Positions 15,001-27,672 of a stretch of DNA of 64,000 nucleotides are shown piece after piece (the first letter of the stretch is position 1; each line of letters opens with the position of its first letter). The notes below the pieces were generated by a model. It did not search any database. It was not told where the DNA came from and saw nothing but the letters and a program-made list of their open reading frames with translations. The stretch covers positions 18,127,495-18,191,494 of the forward strand of contig OZ023189.1 of assembly GCA_963995505.1 (NCBI GenBank), in the 5' to 3' direction. This stretch comes from Hypericum androsaemum. Its lineage: Eukaryota > Streptophyta > Magnoliopsida > Malpighiales > Hypericaceae. A program made the translations under genes and the position numbers.

Positions 15001-15858
15001 CTGCCTCAATCGTTTCTCCAAATGCGAACTATTTGCCTCAATCATCGCCAAATTGTTCGCCTCATTCTTTGCCAAATTTTTCGCCTCTTTCTTCGCCAAA
15101 CTATTCGTCTCATTCTTCGCCAAACACTTTGCCTCATTCTTCGCCAAACTCTTCGCCTCATTCTTCGCCAAACTCTTCTCCTCATTCTACGCCAAATACT
15201 TCACCTCAAACCTTGCCAAATTTATTATTCGCCAAATTCATATACTCATCCTTCGCCTCATCCTTCACCTCAATTTTTACCAAATTATTCGCCAAATTCT
15301 TTGCCTCATTCTTCGCCAAATTCTTCGCCTCAATCTTCGCCAAATTATTCACCAAACTCATTGCCTCATTCTTTGCCAAACTCATCGCCAAATTCTTCAT
15401 CTCATCCTTCGCCTCATTCTTTGCCAAATTCTTCTCCTCAATCTTTGCCAAATTCTTTGCCGAAATCTTCGCCTCATTCTTTGCCAAAATCTTCGTCAAA
15501 TTCTGCGCCAAAATCTTTGCCAAACACATCCCCTCAATCTTCGCCAAACTCTTTGCCTCAATCTTTGCCACTCTCTTTGCCTCAAACTTTGCCTCATTTT
15601 TTGCCAAATTCTTCTCCGCAATCTTTGCCAAATTTTTCGCCAAGTTCTTCGCCAAAATATTTGCCTCATTCTTTGCCTTAATCTTCGCCAAATTATTTGC
15701 CAAACTCTTCACCTCAATCTTTTCCAAACTCTTCGTCACAATCTTCGCCAAACTCTTCGCCTTAATCTTCGCCTCATTCTTTGCCAAATTCATCACCTCA
15801 ATCTTCGCCAAATTCTTCGCAAAACTCTTCGCCAAATTCTACGCCTCAATCTTCACTA
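1..15858. repeat. Giant degenerate minisatellite, 12-bp base unit, ~2-kb higher-order repeat
   Basis: Nearly every base belongs to a 12-bp unit of the form TTCGCCAAACTC, TTCGCCTCAATC or TTTGCCAAATTC. The array is already under way at base 1 and stops at about 15858, so its left end is outside the window. Landmark modules interrupt it regularly. A module with TCTCCAAATGAAAAC occurs near 1220 (variant), 3227, 5099, 7377, 9433, 12351 and 14004. A second with TCTCCAAATGCAAAC follows each by about 235-273 bp. A third with CCAAATGYGAACTA occurs near 2195, 6095, 8365, 13273 and 15022. These define a higher-order unit of roughly 1.6-2.3 kb with about seven copies, some truncated (variants near 3855 and 11066). 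The plus strand is pyrimidine-rich with about one G per unit. The 12-bp period keeps long ORFs open in several frames on both strands; I do not regard these as genes. Confidence 0.95.
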
Positions 15859-16701
15859 CTTGTTTTCATATGTTGGCAGGTTTGGAAGTCCAGGAACTCT
15901 GCAAACTTTGAAGGCGTCACACAACGACCTACCCAAACAATTCAAAGAGCGTGCGCAGCCTGGGATGAGTGGCCTTCTGCCCAGCACAATACCTCTACCC
16001 AGATTTCAGCTCAGGCGGAGCTGCATAACTCTACACATAATGTAGCTGCTTTTTCTGCAGGGAATCCATCTCCTGTTCAAATAGTAGCTGCTGCAGAGGG
16101 CCAAAAATGGCAACCACCTCATGATCTTGGGGTGATAGTGAACTATGATGCTGCTTGGCACAAAGATGATCAATGCGCGGGGCTAGCTGTGGTCGCTAGA
16201 AACAGCTTAGGCCACATTGTTGGTGGTCAACACTTGTCCACATGGACTACTTCTGCAATTGAAGCCGAGTTAGAGGCTATCGCTTTGGTATTGGAGCTGG
16301 TCAACATCCAGTTCTCAGATTCTGAGACGATCGTCCAGTCTGATTGCCAGATTGCATCAACTTCATCAACGGAAAGTCAGGGTGCATCGATTGGACAGTG
16401 GAGGATCATGCACTATTTTTGAAGGTTATATGTAGCCTTCTTAGGAAGTGTAAGCTTTGTTTTATTCCAAAGTTGGCTAATGAGGTTGCCAATTGGGTCG
16501 CGACAAAAACTTTGAGCAGAATCTGTACACCCAATTGAAAGCATCATCCACCTGCGTACCTACATGTCCTTTTGAGTAATGACTTACCCGTGAACCTTAG
16601 GATTGTTTTGTGTACTGATCTACCGGCAGACCCTCGGGTCTTTGGCTAGGTCTTGAACGTATTACTAATTTATGAAGTGGTTTGTTTTCTCAAAAAAAAA
16701 A
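15859..16701 (+). mobile_element. 3' end of a non-LTR retrotransposon (LINE), 5'-truncated at the repeat array
   Basis: The segment encodes the C-terminal RNase H (RVT_3 type) domain usual at the end of plant LINE ORF2 proteins. It is followed by about 145 bp of non-coding sequence and a run of ten A at 16692-16701, the expected LINE tail. Everything upstream of the RNase H domain is missing: the 12-bp array starts directly to the left. I saw no target-site duplication, which is expected if the 5' end is lost in the array. An alternative is a domesticated RNase H-like gene, but the frameshift argues against it. Confidence 0.7.
15865..16545 (+). pseudogene. LINE-type RNase H domain, frameshifted
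   Basis: The reading frame starts inside the array, enters a CWQVWKSRN segment typical of the region before the plant LINE RNase H domain, then gives NYDAAW (first catalytic Asp), AIEAELEAI (catalytic Glu) and VQSDCQ (second Asp). Near 16370 the frame shifts; the remainder, ending in LANEVANWVATKT, is read in another frame from about 16344 to 16538. The usual final motif is AD in ..VAD.LA; here it reads VANWVA, so the last catalytic Asp appears replaced by Asn. Frameshift and lost residue together mark it as dead. Confidence 0.75.
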
Positions 16702-16815
16702 CAACAGACAGCAACGCCACTTCGCTCTCTCTCTTCGCCGGAGTTATTCGCCGGTCACCGGTTTTCCGCCCTATTTAATTCCCTCCAAACGCAGCCTTCT
16801 CTCCTCCGTTTCCCA

Positions 16816-19251
16816 ATGCTTACTCCCCAGCAACTCCACCACTCCGTCTCCTACTTGTCCTCTCCATCCCCAACCTATCCCAATTTCAAATCCAATTCTA
16901 ACTCTATCTTCCGCCTCTCCACAACCCAAACCCCGACCCGTTTCCGGGTCCGATCCCGACCGTCTCCCGCCACTGTCGCCATGTCATCCGCCTACAATCA
17001 CTCCTCCGCCCCGGAGGACGGCCTAGACCGCTTCGCCGCCGTCGCCAACCTCCTCGCCGACGCCTCCGGGGAGGTCATCCGCCGCTACTTCCGCAACAAG
17101 TTCGATATCCTCGATAAAGACGACATGAGTAAGTCTATTCCGGTTTGGAATCGAAACCCTTTGTAGCTAAATACGTTGGGAGTTATAAAGTTGCTTTCTT
17201 TTTGGCACAGAAACAGAAAAATGAAAACTTGAGATTTTGTGTTTTTTTTTGTAGGCCCGGTGACTATAGCGGATAAAGCTGCTGAGGAAGCTATGGTGTC
17301 CATCATCTCGGAGCATTTCCCTTCTCATGCGATGTGAGTTTCCGGAGAGATATTTCCTGCGTTTTTCAATCTTCGATATGTGGGACATTGTTTTGTAACT
17401 GTGCATTGCGTGAGAAAGATTAACTGTAGGAAATAATGTCTAGGCACTCTATCTACCTCATCTTCCATTAGCATGTCCCTTCTCATGCAATGTGAGCTTA
17501 TACTCTTTTCCCTTTTTTTTTGTATTCGGGTTGAAGAATACGGTCTTTTATTGGGGATAGTGAAAGAACACAAGAATGATTAAGTTGTGTTTGACCAGCC
17601 TAGTCTGGAATCTTAGCTGACGGGAATTGTACTGTTAAGCATGTGGAAAGAGTTACGAGTTTTGACAAAGTTGAAGGGCAATGTACAAGTTTCCTAGTTT
17701 TGTTGTTGGAGCAGCTGCTTCCTCACGATGAAATGAGGTTGTTTTGGTTGCAGTTTTGGGGAGGAGAATGGCTGGAGGTGTAAAGACAAGACCTCAGATT
17801 ATGTTTGGGTTTTGGACCCAATAGATGGGACCAAGAGTTTTATTACTGGTGCCTCTCCGTCTTGAAGTTCCTGTTCCGTTCTTGTGCATTTTGTGCAAGT
17901 TTTCTCATGTTTCGCATGGTTTGCAATGTTTTCAGGAAAACCCCTTTTTGGTACTCTCATTGCTCTCCTATATCGGAGTAGACCGGTAAGAATCGCCTCT
18001 GCGTCTGGGTAGAACCACATGAGCTCTTGCCTTCTCTTTATTTTCCCATTGTATCGAGTAAGAAAGGAAATCCCTTGCTTCTTTTGTTTTACAAAAAAAA
18101 TGTGATAAGAGGAACGTAAGTTTGGTACTGAGAAGGAAATGGTGATGCAGAGGAGTCTGGATTCCTGGTCTCCTCTGAGCTCAATTTCTAATTTTATCTA
18201 CCTTATGGAATTTTATCTGAGTTGATTGCACAGAGAATTTCCTGGTTTGTCATCTGTTGTTGCTCTCTACATGTAAACAATTCTCCTATTCTGATTGTAG
18301 ATTCTCGGCATCATAAATCAGCCTGTTCTAAGAGAAAGGTGGATTGGAATAAGTGGAAGGAAAACAACCTTGAATGGGGAGGAGCTTTCGACACGGGCTT
18401 GCGAGAGCCTGTCTGAAGCATATTTGTAGGTTCTCTTATCTTACTTTTGGTCAGGAATGACATCTACTGGTTAACTATTTACTTTGTTTAAGCATATGCA
18501 TGTTGTGACTTCTGTTAGGTACACCACTAGCCCACACCTTTTTAGTGGGAATGCAGTAGAGGCATTTGCTCGAGTTAGAAACAAGGTGCATAATCTGCTC
18601 TTTTTTGTGCTCCTGCACTGATTGGCTTAAAGAATTCATATTTTTTAACCTTCAGTCCTCGCAAAATTCCAAATTTTCTCCGTCATAGGTGAAAGTGCCG
18701 TTATATGGCTGTGACTGCTACGCTTATGCACTTTTGGCTTCTGGATATGTTGATCTGGTCGTCGAGTCTGGTCTAAAGGTAAGAGTAGACACTTGAGGCG
18801 GATTGGTCTTGCATTGAACTGAGGAGGACTGTCTTGCAGTTCCTTTGCATCCTTCATGGAGTATGTCATGGGATAGACTTCCTGATTTGTTGCATCACCT
18901 TTCTCTTTTTCTGTCAGCCGTACGATTTCCTTTCCCTTATTCCTGTGATAGAGGGTTCTGGAGGTACTATAACAGACTGGAAAGGCCAGCCTCTTCGGTG
19001 GGATGCTTCACCAGACGCTCGTGCTGCCAGTACGCTCTCATTTCCTTTATTTGTGTTTTTGCCAATCAATTCAAACAGACAATGAGCTGGGTTACTCTGC
19101 TTTTTGGTTAACATGAAGCACAAGTTTCAGTTGATGCAGCAACTAATCTAGAGCTCTCAAAATTCCGTTTGCCTTTTCAGGTTTTAATGTGTTGGCAGCT
19201 GGAGACAAGCGGATCCACCAGCAGGCACTGGACTTACTTCAGTGGAATTGA
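16816..19251 (+). CDS. HISN7: Histidinol-phosphate phosphatase, chloroplastic (IMPase-family IMPL2)
   Basis: Nine exons by GT-AG junctions: 16816-17128, 17255-17333, 17754-17848, 17936-17985, 18301-18425, 18519-18585, 18689-18778, 18918-19029, 19181-19251; 333 residues. The first ~55 residues are rich in Ser, Pro, Thr and Arg without acidic residues, as in a chloroplast transit peptide. The inositol monophosphatase fold follows: GEEN near residue 133, the metal-binding DPIDGTKSF near 151-159, and the C-terminal KPYDFLSLIPVIEGSGG near 274. These match plant IMPL2/HISN7, which removes phosphate from L-histidinol phosphate in plastid histidine synthesis, rather than the cytosolic inositol phosphatases. 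An in-frame ATG at 16672 lies in the LINE tail; 16816 is preferred because the transit-like sequence starts there. Function is known for the Arabidopsis protein and inferred here. Confidence 0.9.
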
Positions 19252-20066
19252 AGACTGAACTGCTAATTTGTAGGATCTTTGGACTACACGTCAGATTGGT
19301 TAACTGCAAATGCGAGTGCAGGCTCCCACCGAAAAGCGTGGCTGATCTCGCGGGTTCGGATATCTGCCGATATAGGGTCCTCCCTGATCAACATTAGAGC
19401 GAGCAGGGAATAGTTTAGACTTCCAAGAGCTTCTGTTGTCCATGATCGACCACAAACAATTTCATGGTCCAACTGGGTATTGGTGCATCGGACAATGCTG
19501 CCTTGTTTTAGACCATAATTTGCCCGCAATTTAGGCATCCGGTCCTTTTCTTTGGAAACAAGGTTTTCTACCGTCTTTCGCTGACTCGTAACTTCACTAT
19601 GAAGTTAATAGTTGAAACTAAAACCTTGTCGGGACATATAAAATGGACGAACCTCTAATAAAACAACATTTCATGATGCTTAGTTCATGTCAATTTCTCC
19701 CTGTACATCATTTATATACCAAAATTTACAACTGAAAACTCCCTGACGACCTACCTTGAATATAGGATTCCCTTGCAGAGGTTACAATCGCAGTCTGTGT
19801 AAAGTCTTTCCACGATAGAACCTAAGAGAGCCTCGGGTCCGACTGAATTTAGATTAGTCAATTTAAATTATTTAATAAAAAAATTAGATTTTTTTCAAAG
19901 GGATTGTGTTTGTTTTCTTGGAAGACAAGCCGGAGGCAGCTCCTTGGCATGTTATTAAGTTAAAAAAGACCTAAGCGACACTCCACCCGCCCACCGCTCG
20001 CCTAAGGCCACTAAAGATCCAACCTTTACTAGCCCTTTGGACCAATTAGGCACCCAATTACTAAGG
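19252..20066. other. Intergenic: HISN7 3' flank and RPT4 promoter
   Basis: About 815 bp between two genes on the same strand. The first part is probably HISN7 3' UTR. The part near 19860-19895 is A/T-rich. I recognise no gene, element or strong promoter motif here. Confidence 0.6.
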
Positions 20067-22742
<2,676 letters not shown>

Positions 22743-23768
22743 AGCATTTAACTAGTATTCGCCTCCAAAAGTTCCGAAGGCTGCATTTCATAGATGCTTC
22801 TAGGAGACCAAAGAAAGCCAAAAACTCTTGAATCCTTCCTTACTCAATTGTGACATGGAGCCTAGCCTGTTTTCACCAGAAAGATAGGCTATCATCAGAT
22901 CACGTTCAGGTCCAGTTCTTGGTACACATGGTTATGTATTTGGGCACTTTATCTAATGGTGGAACTGGCAACTTAGTTTGGATGGTAAGCCAAATTGCAA
23001 TCTTTTATCCTCCGGACGTTGCCTAGGAAGTGGTAACTTGCTAGCATTGCCACTGAGAAGGCGTCCGTGTCTGGTTTTCGGACAGCCGACGTCTTCTTGC
23101 AAGTGAAGTGTTTTATTTATTGATTGTTCACTTTGATTTGAAGCTTCCTAGAACTGTAATAGAATCTAATGAAATATACTTCCGTAGATCTCGTTTTCCA
23201 ACTTTGCTTGCCCCCTCCCCCGAAAAAAAAAAAGGTTTCTACTATCCGTCATTTCTCTCTGCTGCAATGTGGTTTCTTGTTCATGTTTTCGATGATATGG
23301 AGCTTGTCTAACAAGGAGGAGCAAATTTAAGAGGGTGGGTTCTTCTTTGTTTCGTCGAAATCCCTCTTCAGTGTCTCTGTTTTTCAGTGTTTATCCGGGT
23401 TTAGAAATAGAAGTCAGGGTTGGAACTAGATCATTACATGATAACCTACTTCAGTTAGTGCCAATCTGGTCTTATTCTTATAGTATTTACTATGTAGAGG
23501 CATTTGGGTTATTTGGACCCAAGTTGTTTAGTTGCCTAACAAGAACAGCCTGTTGCTTCCAACTGTCCCACATCTCCAGCAACTTCCTTCAAGGATCCAG
23601 AATTCCCTTTCTCCAATGCCCCCGGTTTTGTTTGTTCATAAATGGAAAACCCTTGTTCTAGATCAACCTCCTTTTTCTCTCTCTTGCATCTTCATTATCA
23701 TTATTACAATTAAGAAAGAAAAAGGAGGAACACAAACAAGCAAGATCATCTCTTTCCCGTCGGCCCAA
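22743..23768. other. Intergenic: RPT4 3' UTR and upstream region of the small ORF
   Basis: The first ~430 bp are probably RPT4 3' UTR and terminator. From about 23650 the sequence has T/A-rich leader character before the ATG at 23769. No other gene or element recognised. Confidence 0.5.
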
Positions 23769-23954
23769 ATGGAGGACGACGACGGGAGAGCAGATCGCAG
23801 ATTCCCCGTCGCCTCGGTCCTGTTCATCCTGAAGTTGGCGGGGTTTATGCTAATTGGTATTCCTGGGGGATTTTGGTTGCGTGATTATATCTGCAACTGC
23901 TTTAAACCCATTAGGACATCTCCGGAAGTTGGAGAGCAAGCCAACGCCAAATGA
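23769..23954 (+). CDS. Possible 61-residue single-pass membrane protein
   Basis: I do not recognise this protein with certainty. It has a charged, Asp- and Arg-rich N-terminus (about 12 residues), one hydrophobic stretch at about residues 13-35 containing FILKLAGFMLIGIPGGFWL, a short Cys-containing segment (ICNCF) and a polar tail ending at a TGA. The ATG sits 25-30 bp after a leader-like purine-rich stretch. The hydrophobic-plus-basic layout looks like a genuine small membrane protein, and the GC-rich codons differ from the AT-rich flanks, which favours coding. It could also be the 3' piece of a longer or decayed gene. No neighbour suggests a role. Confidence 0.5.
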   Translation: MEDDDGRADRRFPVASVLFILKLAGFMLIGIPGGFWLRDYICNCFKPIRTSPEVGEQANAK

Positions 23955-24744
23955 CAGAAAAAAATGGTCGGAAGGCGGTGAAGGAAGCCAAACATTCTCT
24001 CTAGTTGTCATTGGAATATCACCATCATATTGGTGGCTTGTTTACCTTCTTCCCAAGGCTCTGCCTTTGCAATTTCTTGTGTATCATACACTTGTATTAA
24101 CTGTGTGTGTTTAATCAAAATCGTCAAACCTCTAAATTTATGGTCAATTTGATATCCTATCTTCATCATGTCTGTACTAGTTAGAAATGTTTTACGATAA
24201 CACTATATGTAACTTGGTAACCAATGCAATGAAACCCGACTACGAACCGTTGAAATTCCATATCGTTCGTAAGATCTCGACCATCGTATCAACCACCCAT
24301 TTTAAAACTATTTAAAAGGGACAAAATTACACCTCGTATTTTACTCGGAAGAAGCTAGACTAGACTAGACTACACATGACATTTTACTTCTCTTTCATGA
24401 TTTCTTCCCAGCAAAAAGCATAGACCTTCAAACACTTTTCCCACGTGGTGATTGATACCCGCGTCTATTATCCCGAACAATCCAGTTTCGAGTCTAACAG
24501 GAAGACGAAAAGGGGTGGTTGCTTGCATGCTATATAAGGATTGTGTTACATTGTCACGTAAATTGGGACAAGCAATAACAAACTCTGATCGCCTAAAGTT
24601 AGCTCAGCCTCTAATAATAAGGAAAACCAACATCAAATCTGAATGGACCAGTTTGACCACATCTACCTCTGGAATTGGTTAATGAGGTAACTCCATTGCT
24701 TTTGTTAGTCCACACCTCTATTCCCTCGCCCCACAGGAGGAGGG
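23955..24744. other. Promoter region of the CrRLK1L gene
   Basis: About 790 bp, AT-rich in its left half. It includes a G-box and a TATA box, annotated separately. ORFs here (for example 24452-24682) show no coding character. Confidence 0.5.
24442..24538 (+). promoter_or_regulatory. G-box (CACGTG) and TATA box upstream of the CrRLK1L gene
   Basis: CACGTG at 24442-24447 and TATATAAG at 24531-24538, with an RY-like TTGCATGC just before the TATA box. The TATA box is about 210 bp before the first in-frame ATG and 270 bp before the second. Placement is sensible, but transcription start was not tested. Confidence 0.5.
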
Positions 24745-27333
24745 ATGGAGATAGAAGAGAATAAACCATTCACCAAACACAAAACCAATCTTTCTCTATC
24801 TTCCTCAATGCCTATCCTCCTGGCCCTTCTCCTTGCCATTCTTCCAGGCCATTACATTGCCTCTGCTGCCTCCACGCCGGCCTTCGAGCCGGCCGATGAG
24901 TTCCTCGTCGCCTGCGGGGCCAAGAGCCGCCCCTCGGTCGATGGACGAGTTTTCATGACGGACAGTGAGGCCTCGGGGTACCTTGAGAGCCAAGATAACA
25001 TCCTGGTTTCGGGGAATGGACCGTCGGCATTGTACTCGAATGCGCGGATCTTCCAGGCGGACGCTACCTATTCGTTGACATTGAAAGGATCAGGGTGGCA
25101 TTGGGTTAGGCTGTATTTCTTCCCCCTCAACAACACACAGTTTGATCTGCAGCAGGTCGCCTTCTCGGTCTCCGCGGATAAGTACACGCTCATCCACACC
25201 TACAATTCAGGCAACAACACCGCATCAGGCGTGTTCAAGGAGTACCTGATCAATGTCACAGACCCGAAATTCTCGATCACCTTCAAGCCGTTGAAGAACT
25301 CCGCGGCTTTCGTCAATGCCTTGGAGGTTGTATCAGCCCCGGGATCTCTCATTTCCGATTCAGGAACCAGCCTCAAACCGGTCCAGAGATATACCGGTTT
25401 GGTGAATTATGCATACCAAATTGTTTACAGGCTTAACATGGGAGGGCCATTGATCACCTCAGCCAATGACACACTCCAACGAACTTGGCAACCTGATACC
25501 CCTTACCTAAAGAACACGGCATTGGCTTCGAACGCTTCGATCTCTCCCTCTTCTGTCAAGTACCCTGCAGGATCATCCGCTCTGATCGCGCCTCAGACGG
25601 TTTACGCAACTGCAGAGCAGATGGCTGATGCAGAGACGAGAGGGCAGAACTTCAATGTGACATGGAAGCTCGATGTACCGGCAACATATGGCTATTTGGT
25701 TCGGCTTCATTTCTGCGACATTGTTAGCGAATCCCTCGACGATCTCTACTTCAACGTCTACATAAACGGAAAAATCGCGATCTCGAACTTGGACTTGTCG
25801 TCGATCACCGGTGAATTGGCGACAGCCTACTATAAGGACGTGGTGGTGACCGCGGATTTGATCGACGAGGATGGCCTAACCGTTGACATTGGTCCGACCA
25901 AAGAGAATACCGGTACACTAAACGCAATCCTCAATGGCCTTGAGGTTCTTAGGATGAGCAACTCGATGAGTAGCTTGGATGGAGAGTTCGGAGTCGAGGG
26001 AGCCGCGGGCGGGGTTAACCACCACAAGATTGCGATCGCTGGCCTCGTTATGGGGTTCGGAGCGCTGGCTGGTCTTGGTGCAATGGCGTTGAGGTGGCGA
26101 AAGCGTCCCCAGGATTGGCAGAGGAGGAACAGCTTCTCTTCCTGGTTGCTTCCAATCCACGCTGGTGATGCTAGCTTCATGAACAGCAAGGGCTCAATGG
26201 GGTCCAAGTCCATCTTCCATTCGTCTACATTCGGCCTCGGCCGGTACTTCTCATTCGCAGAGCTTCAGGATGCAACCAAGAGTTGGGATTCCAGCAACAT
26301 TATCGGTGTTGGAGGATTCGGCAATGTGTATATCGCGACCATTGATGATGGCACGAAAGTTGCCGTGAAGAGAGGGAACCCGCAATCCGAGCAAGGCATC
26401 ACGGAGTTTCAGACCGAGATACAGATGCTGTCCAAGCTGAGGCACAGGCATTTGGTGTCCCTGATCGGATACTGCGACGAGAACGAGGAGATGATCTTGG
26501 TCTATGAATACATGTCTCATGGTCCCTTCAGAGACCATTTGTATGGCAACAACTTGCCACCATTGACATGGAAGCAGAGGCTTGAGATATGCATCGGATC
26601 AGCTCGCGGGCTGCACTACCTCCACACCGGAACAGCTCAGGGGATCATCCACAGAGATGTCAAGACCACCAACATCCTCCTTGACGACGATTTCGTTGCC
26701 AAGGTTTCGGATTTCGGACTCTCCAAGGATGCACCGATGGGGCAGGGCCACGTTAGTACCGCGGTTAAGGGAAGTTTCGGATACTTGGATCCCGAGTACT
26801 TCCGTATGCAGCAGCTGACAGACAAGTCGGATGTGTACTCTTTCGGGGTGGTTCTGCTCGAGACGCTATGTGCAAGGGCCGCGATCAACCCGCAGCTGCC
26901 GAGGGAGCAAGTGAACCTGGCCGAATGGGCAATGCAGTGGAAGCGGAAAGGCCTGCTCGAGAAGATCGTGGACCCTCACATCGCGGGGACCATCAGCCCC
27001 GAGTCATTGAAGAAGTTCGTGGAGGCGGCCGAGAAGTGCTTGGCCGATCACGGAGTTGACAGGCCTAGCATGGGAGACGTGCTGTGGAATCTCGAGTACG
27101 CATTGCAGCTTCAGGAGGCACACCAACAGCAGGACAAACCCGAGGACGACGACAGCACGCTATCCGCAGGCGTAGCTGTCTCCTCTCCTGGTGCTGATGA
27201 GGACGAAAGCCGCCCCGTCGCGCGGTCCGCGGACAGCAGCGGGGCGGCTCAATCGCAGGCCGCGGATGAGCAGAGAGTCGAGCACTCTGGAACCTCAATG
27301 TTCCAACAGTTTTCTCAGCTCAATGGGAGGTAG
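24745..27333 (+). CDS. ERU: CrRLK1L receptor-like kinase, ERULUS/CAP1-like
   Basis: A single exon of 862 codons, as is usual for the CrRLK1L family. Order of parts: short polar leader, hydrophobic signal peptide (about residues 22-43), two malectin-like domains with several N-glycosylation sites (about 50-420), transmembrane helix (about 428-450), juxtamembrane segment, and Ser/Thr kinase (about 500-790). The kinase keeps [18 protein letters not shown] and DFG, so it should be active. The juxtamembrane HAGDASFM and the C-terminal ending [16 protein letters not shown] resemble Arabidopsis ERULUS/CAP1 (At5g61350) more than FERONIA, THESEUS1 or HERK1. That protein acts in root-hair tip growth; the assignment within the family is from remembered sequence and less sure than the family. 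Met22 (24808) gives a cleaner signal peptide and may be the true start. Confidence 0.9.
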   Translation: MEIEENKPFTKHKTNLSLSSSMPILLALLLAILPGHYIASAASTPAFEPADEFLVACGAKSRPSVDGRVFMTDSEASGYLESQDNILVSGNGPSALYSNARIFQADATYSLTLKGSGWHWVRLYFFPLNNTQFDLQQVAFSVSADKYTLIHTYNSGNNTASGVFKEYLINVTDPKFSITFKPLKNSAAFVNALEVVSAPGSLISDSGTSLKPVQRYTGLVNYAYQIVYRLNMGGPLITSANDTLQRTWQPDTPYLKNTALASNASISPSSVKYPAGSSALIAPQTVYATAEQMADAETRGQNFNVTWKLDVPATYGYLVRLHFCDIVSESLDDLYFNVYINGKIAISNLDLSSITGELATAYYKDVVVTADLIDEDGLTVDIGPTKENTGTLNAILNGLEVLRMSNSMSSLDGEFGVEGAAGGVNHHKIAIAGLVMGFGALAGLGAMALRWRKRPQDWQRRNSFSSWLLPIHAGDASFMNSKGSMGSKSIFHSSTFGLGRYFSFAELQDATKSWDSSNIIGVGGFGNVYIATIDDGTKVAVKRGNPQSEQGITEFQTEIQMLSKLRHRHLVSLIGYCDENEEMILVYEYMSHGPFRDHLYGNNLPPLTWKQRLEICIGSARGLHYLHTGTAQGIIHRDVKTTNILLDDDFVAKVSDFGLSKDAPMGQGHVSTAVKGSFGYLDPEYFRMQQLTDKSDVYSFGVVLLETLCARAAINPQLPREQVNLAEWAMQWKRKGLLEKIVDPHIAGTISPESLKKFVEAAEKCLADHGVDRPSMGDVLWNLEYALQLQEAHQQQDKPEDDDSTLSAGVAVSSPGADEDESRPVARSADSSGAAQSQAADEQRVEHSGTSMFQQFSQLNGR

Positions 27334-27672
27334 AAGGCTCGTGATATGGACCTGAACAAGTACTAATCTGTTTGGCTTCATTTTGGGTTAATTGACATTG
27401 TATCTCCAAGTATAATACTGTGTTATATACTGCAGCTAATTGCATTCTGATCAGTCCCCATTTCGTTATTCCGTCGAATAATCCAAGTAATTATCAAGTA
27501 CTAATACCAATAAACGTAAACACGCCAAACCGTGGGAAATCTCAAATGAAGAAAAACCATGAGCCGATGGTTTCGGAATTCAAACATCACAATTCTACAT
27601 AAAAACAACCACAAAAGACTGCACTTATAGGAAAACTAATGACTCGAACTCATAGCCGAATAACATAATTTG
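27334..27672. other. 3' flank of the CrRLK1L gene
   Basis: Likely 3' UTR followed by AT-rich intergenic sequence up to the Copia LTR. Nothing else seen. Confidence 0.5.

Noticed and set aside
1..15858. CRISPR-like array
   Set aside because: There are no unique spacers between conserved repeats; the units are contiguous and degenerate, and the context is a plant nuclear genome.
113..15911. Dozens of long ORFs in the repeat array, up to 530 codons
   Set aside because: They exist in several frames on both strands simply because the unit is 12 bp; many start at TTG, and composition is repeat-driven. No gene called.
16672..17026. Second plus frame overlapping HISN7 exon 1 (16682-17026)
   Set aside because: An alternate frame of the transit-peptide region; the IMPase frame is the one that splices correctly.
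24452..24682. 76-codon ORF upstream of the receptor kinase
   Set aside because: It spans the TATA box and has no recognisable sequence.
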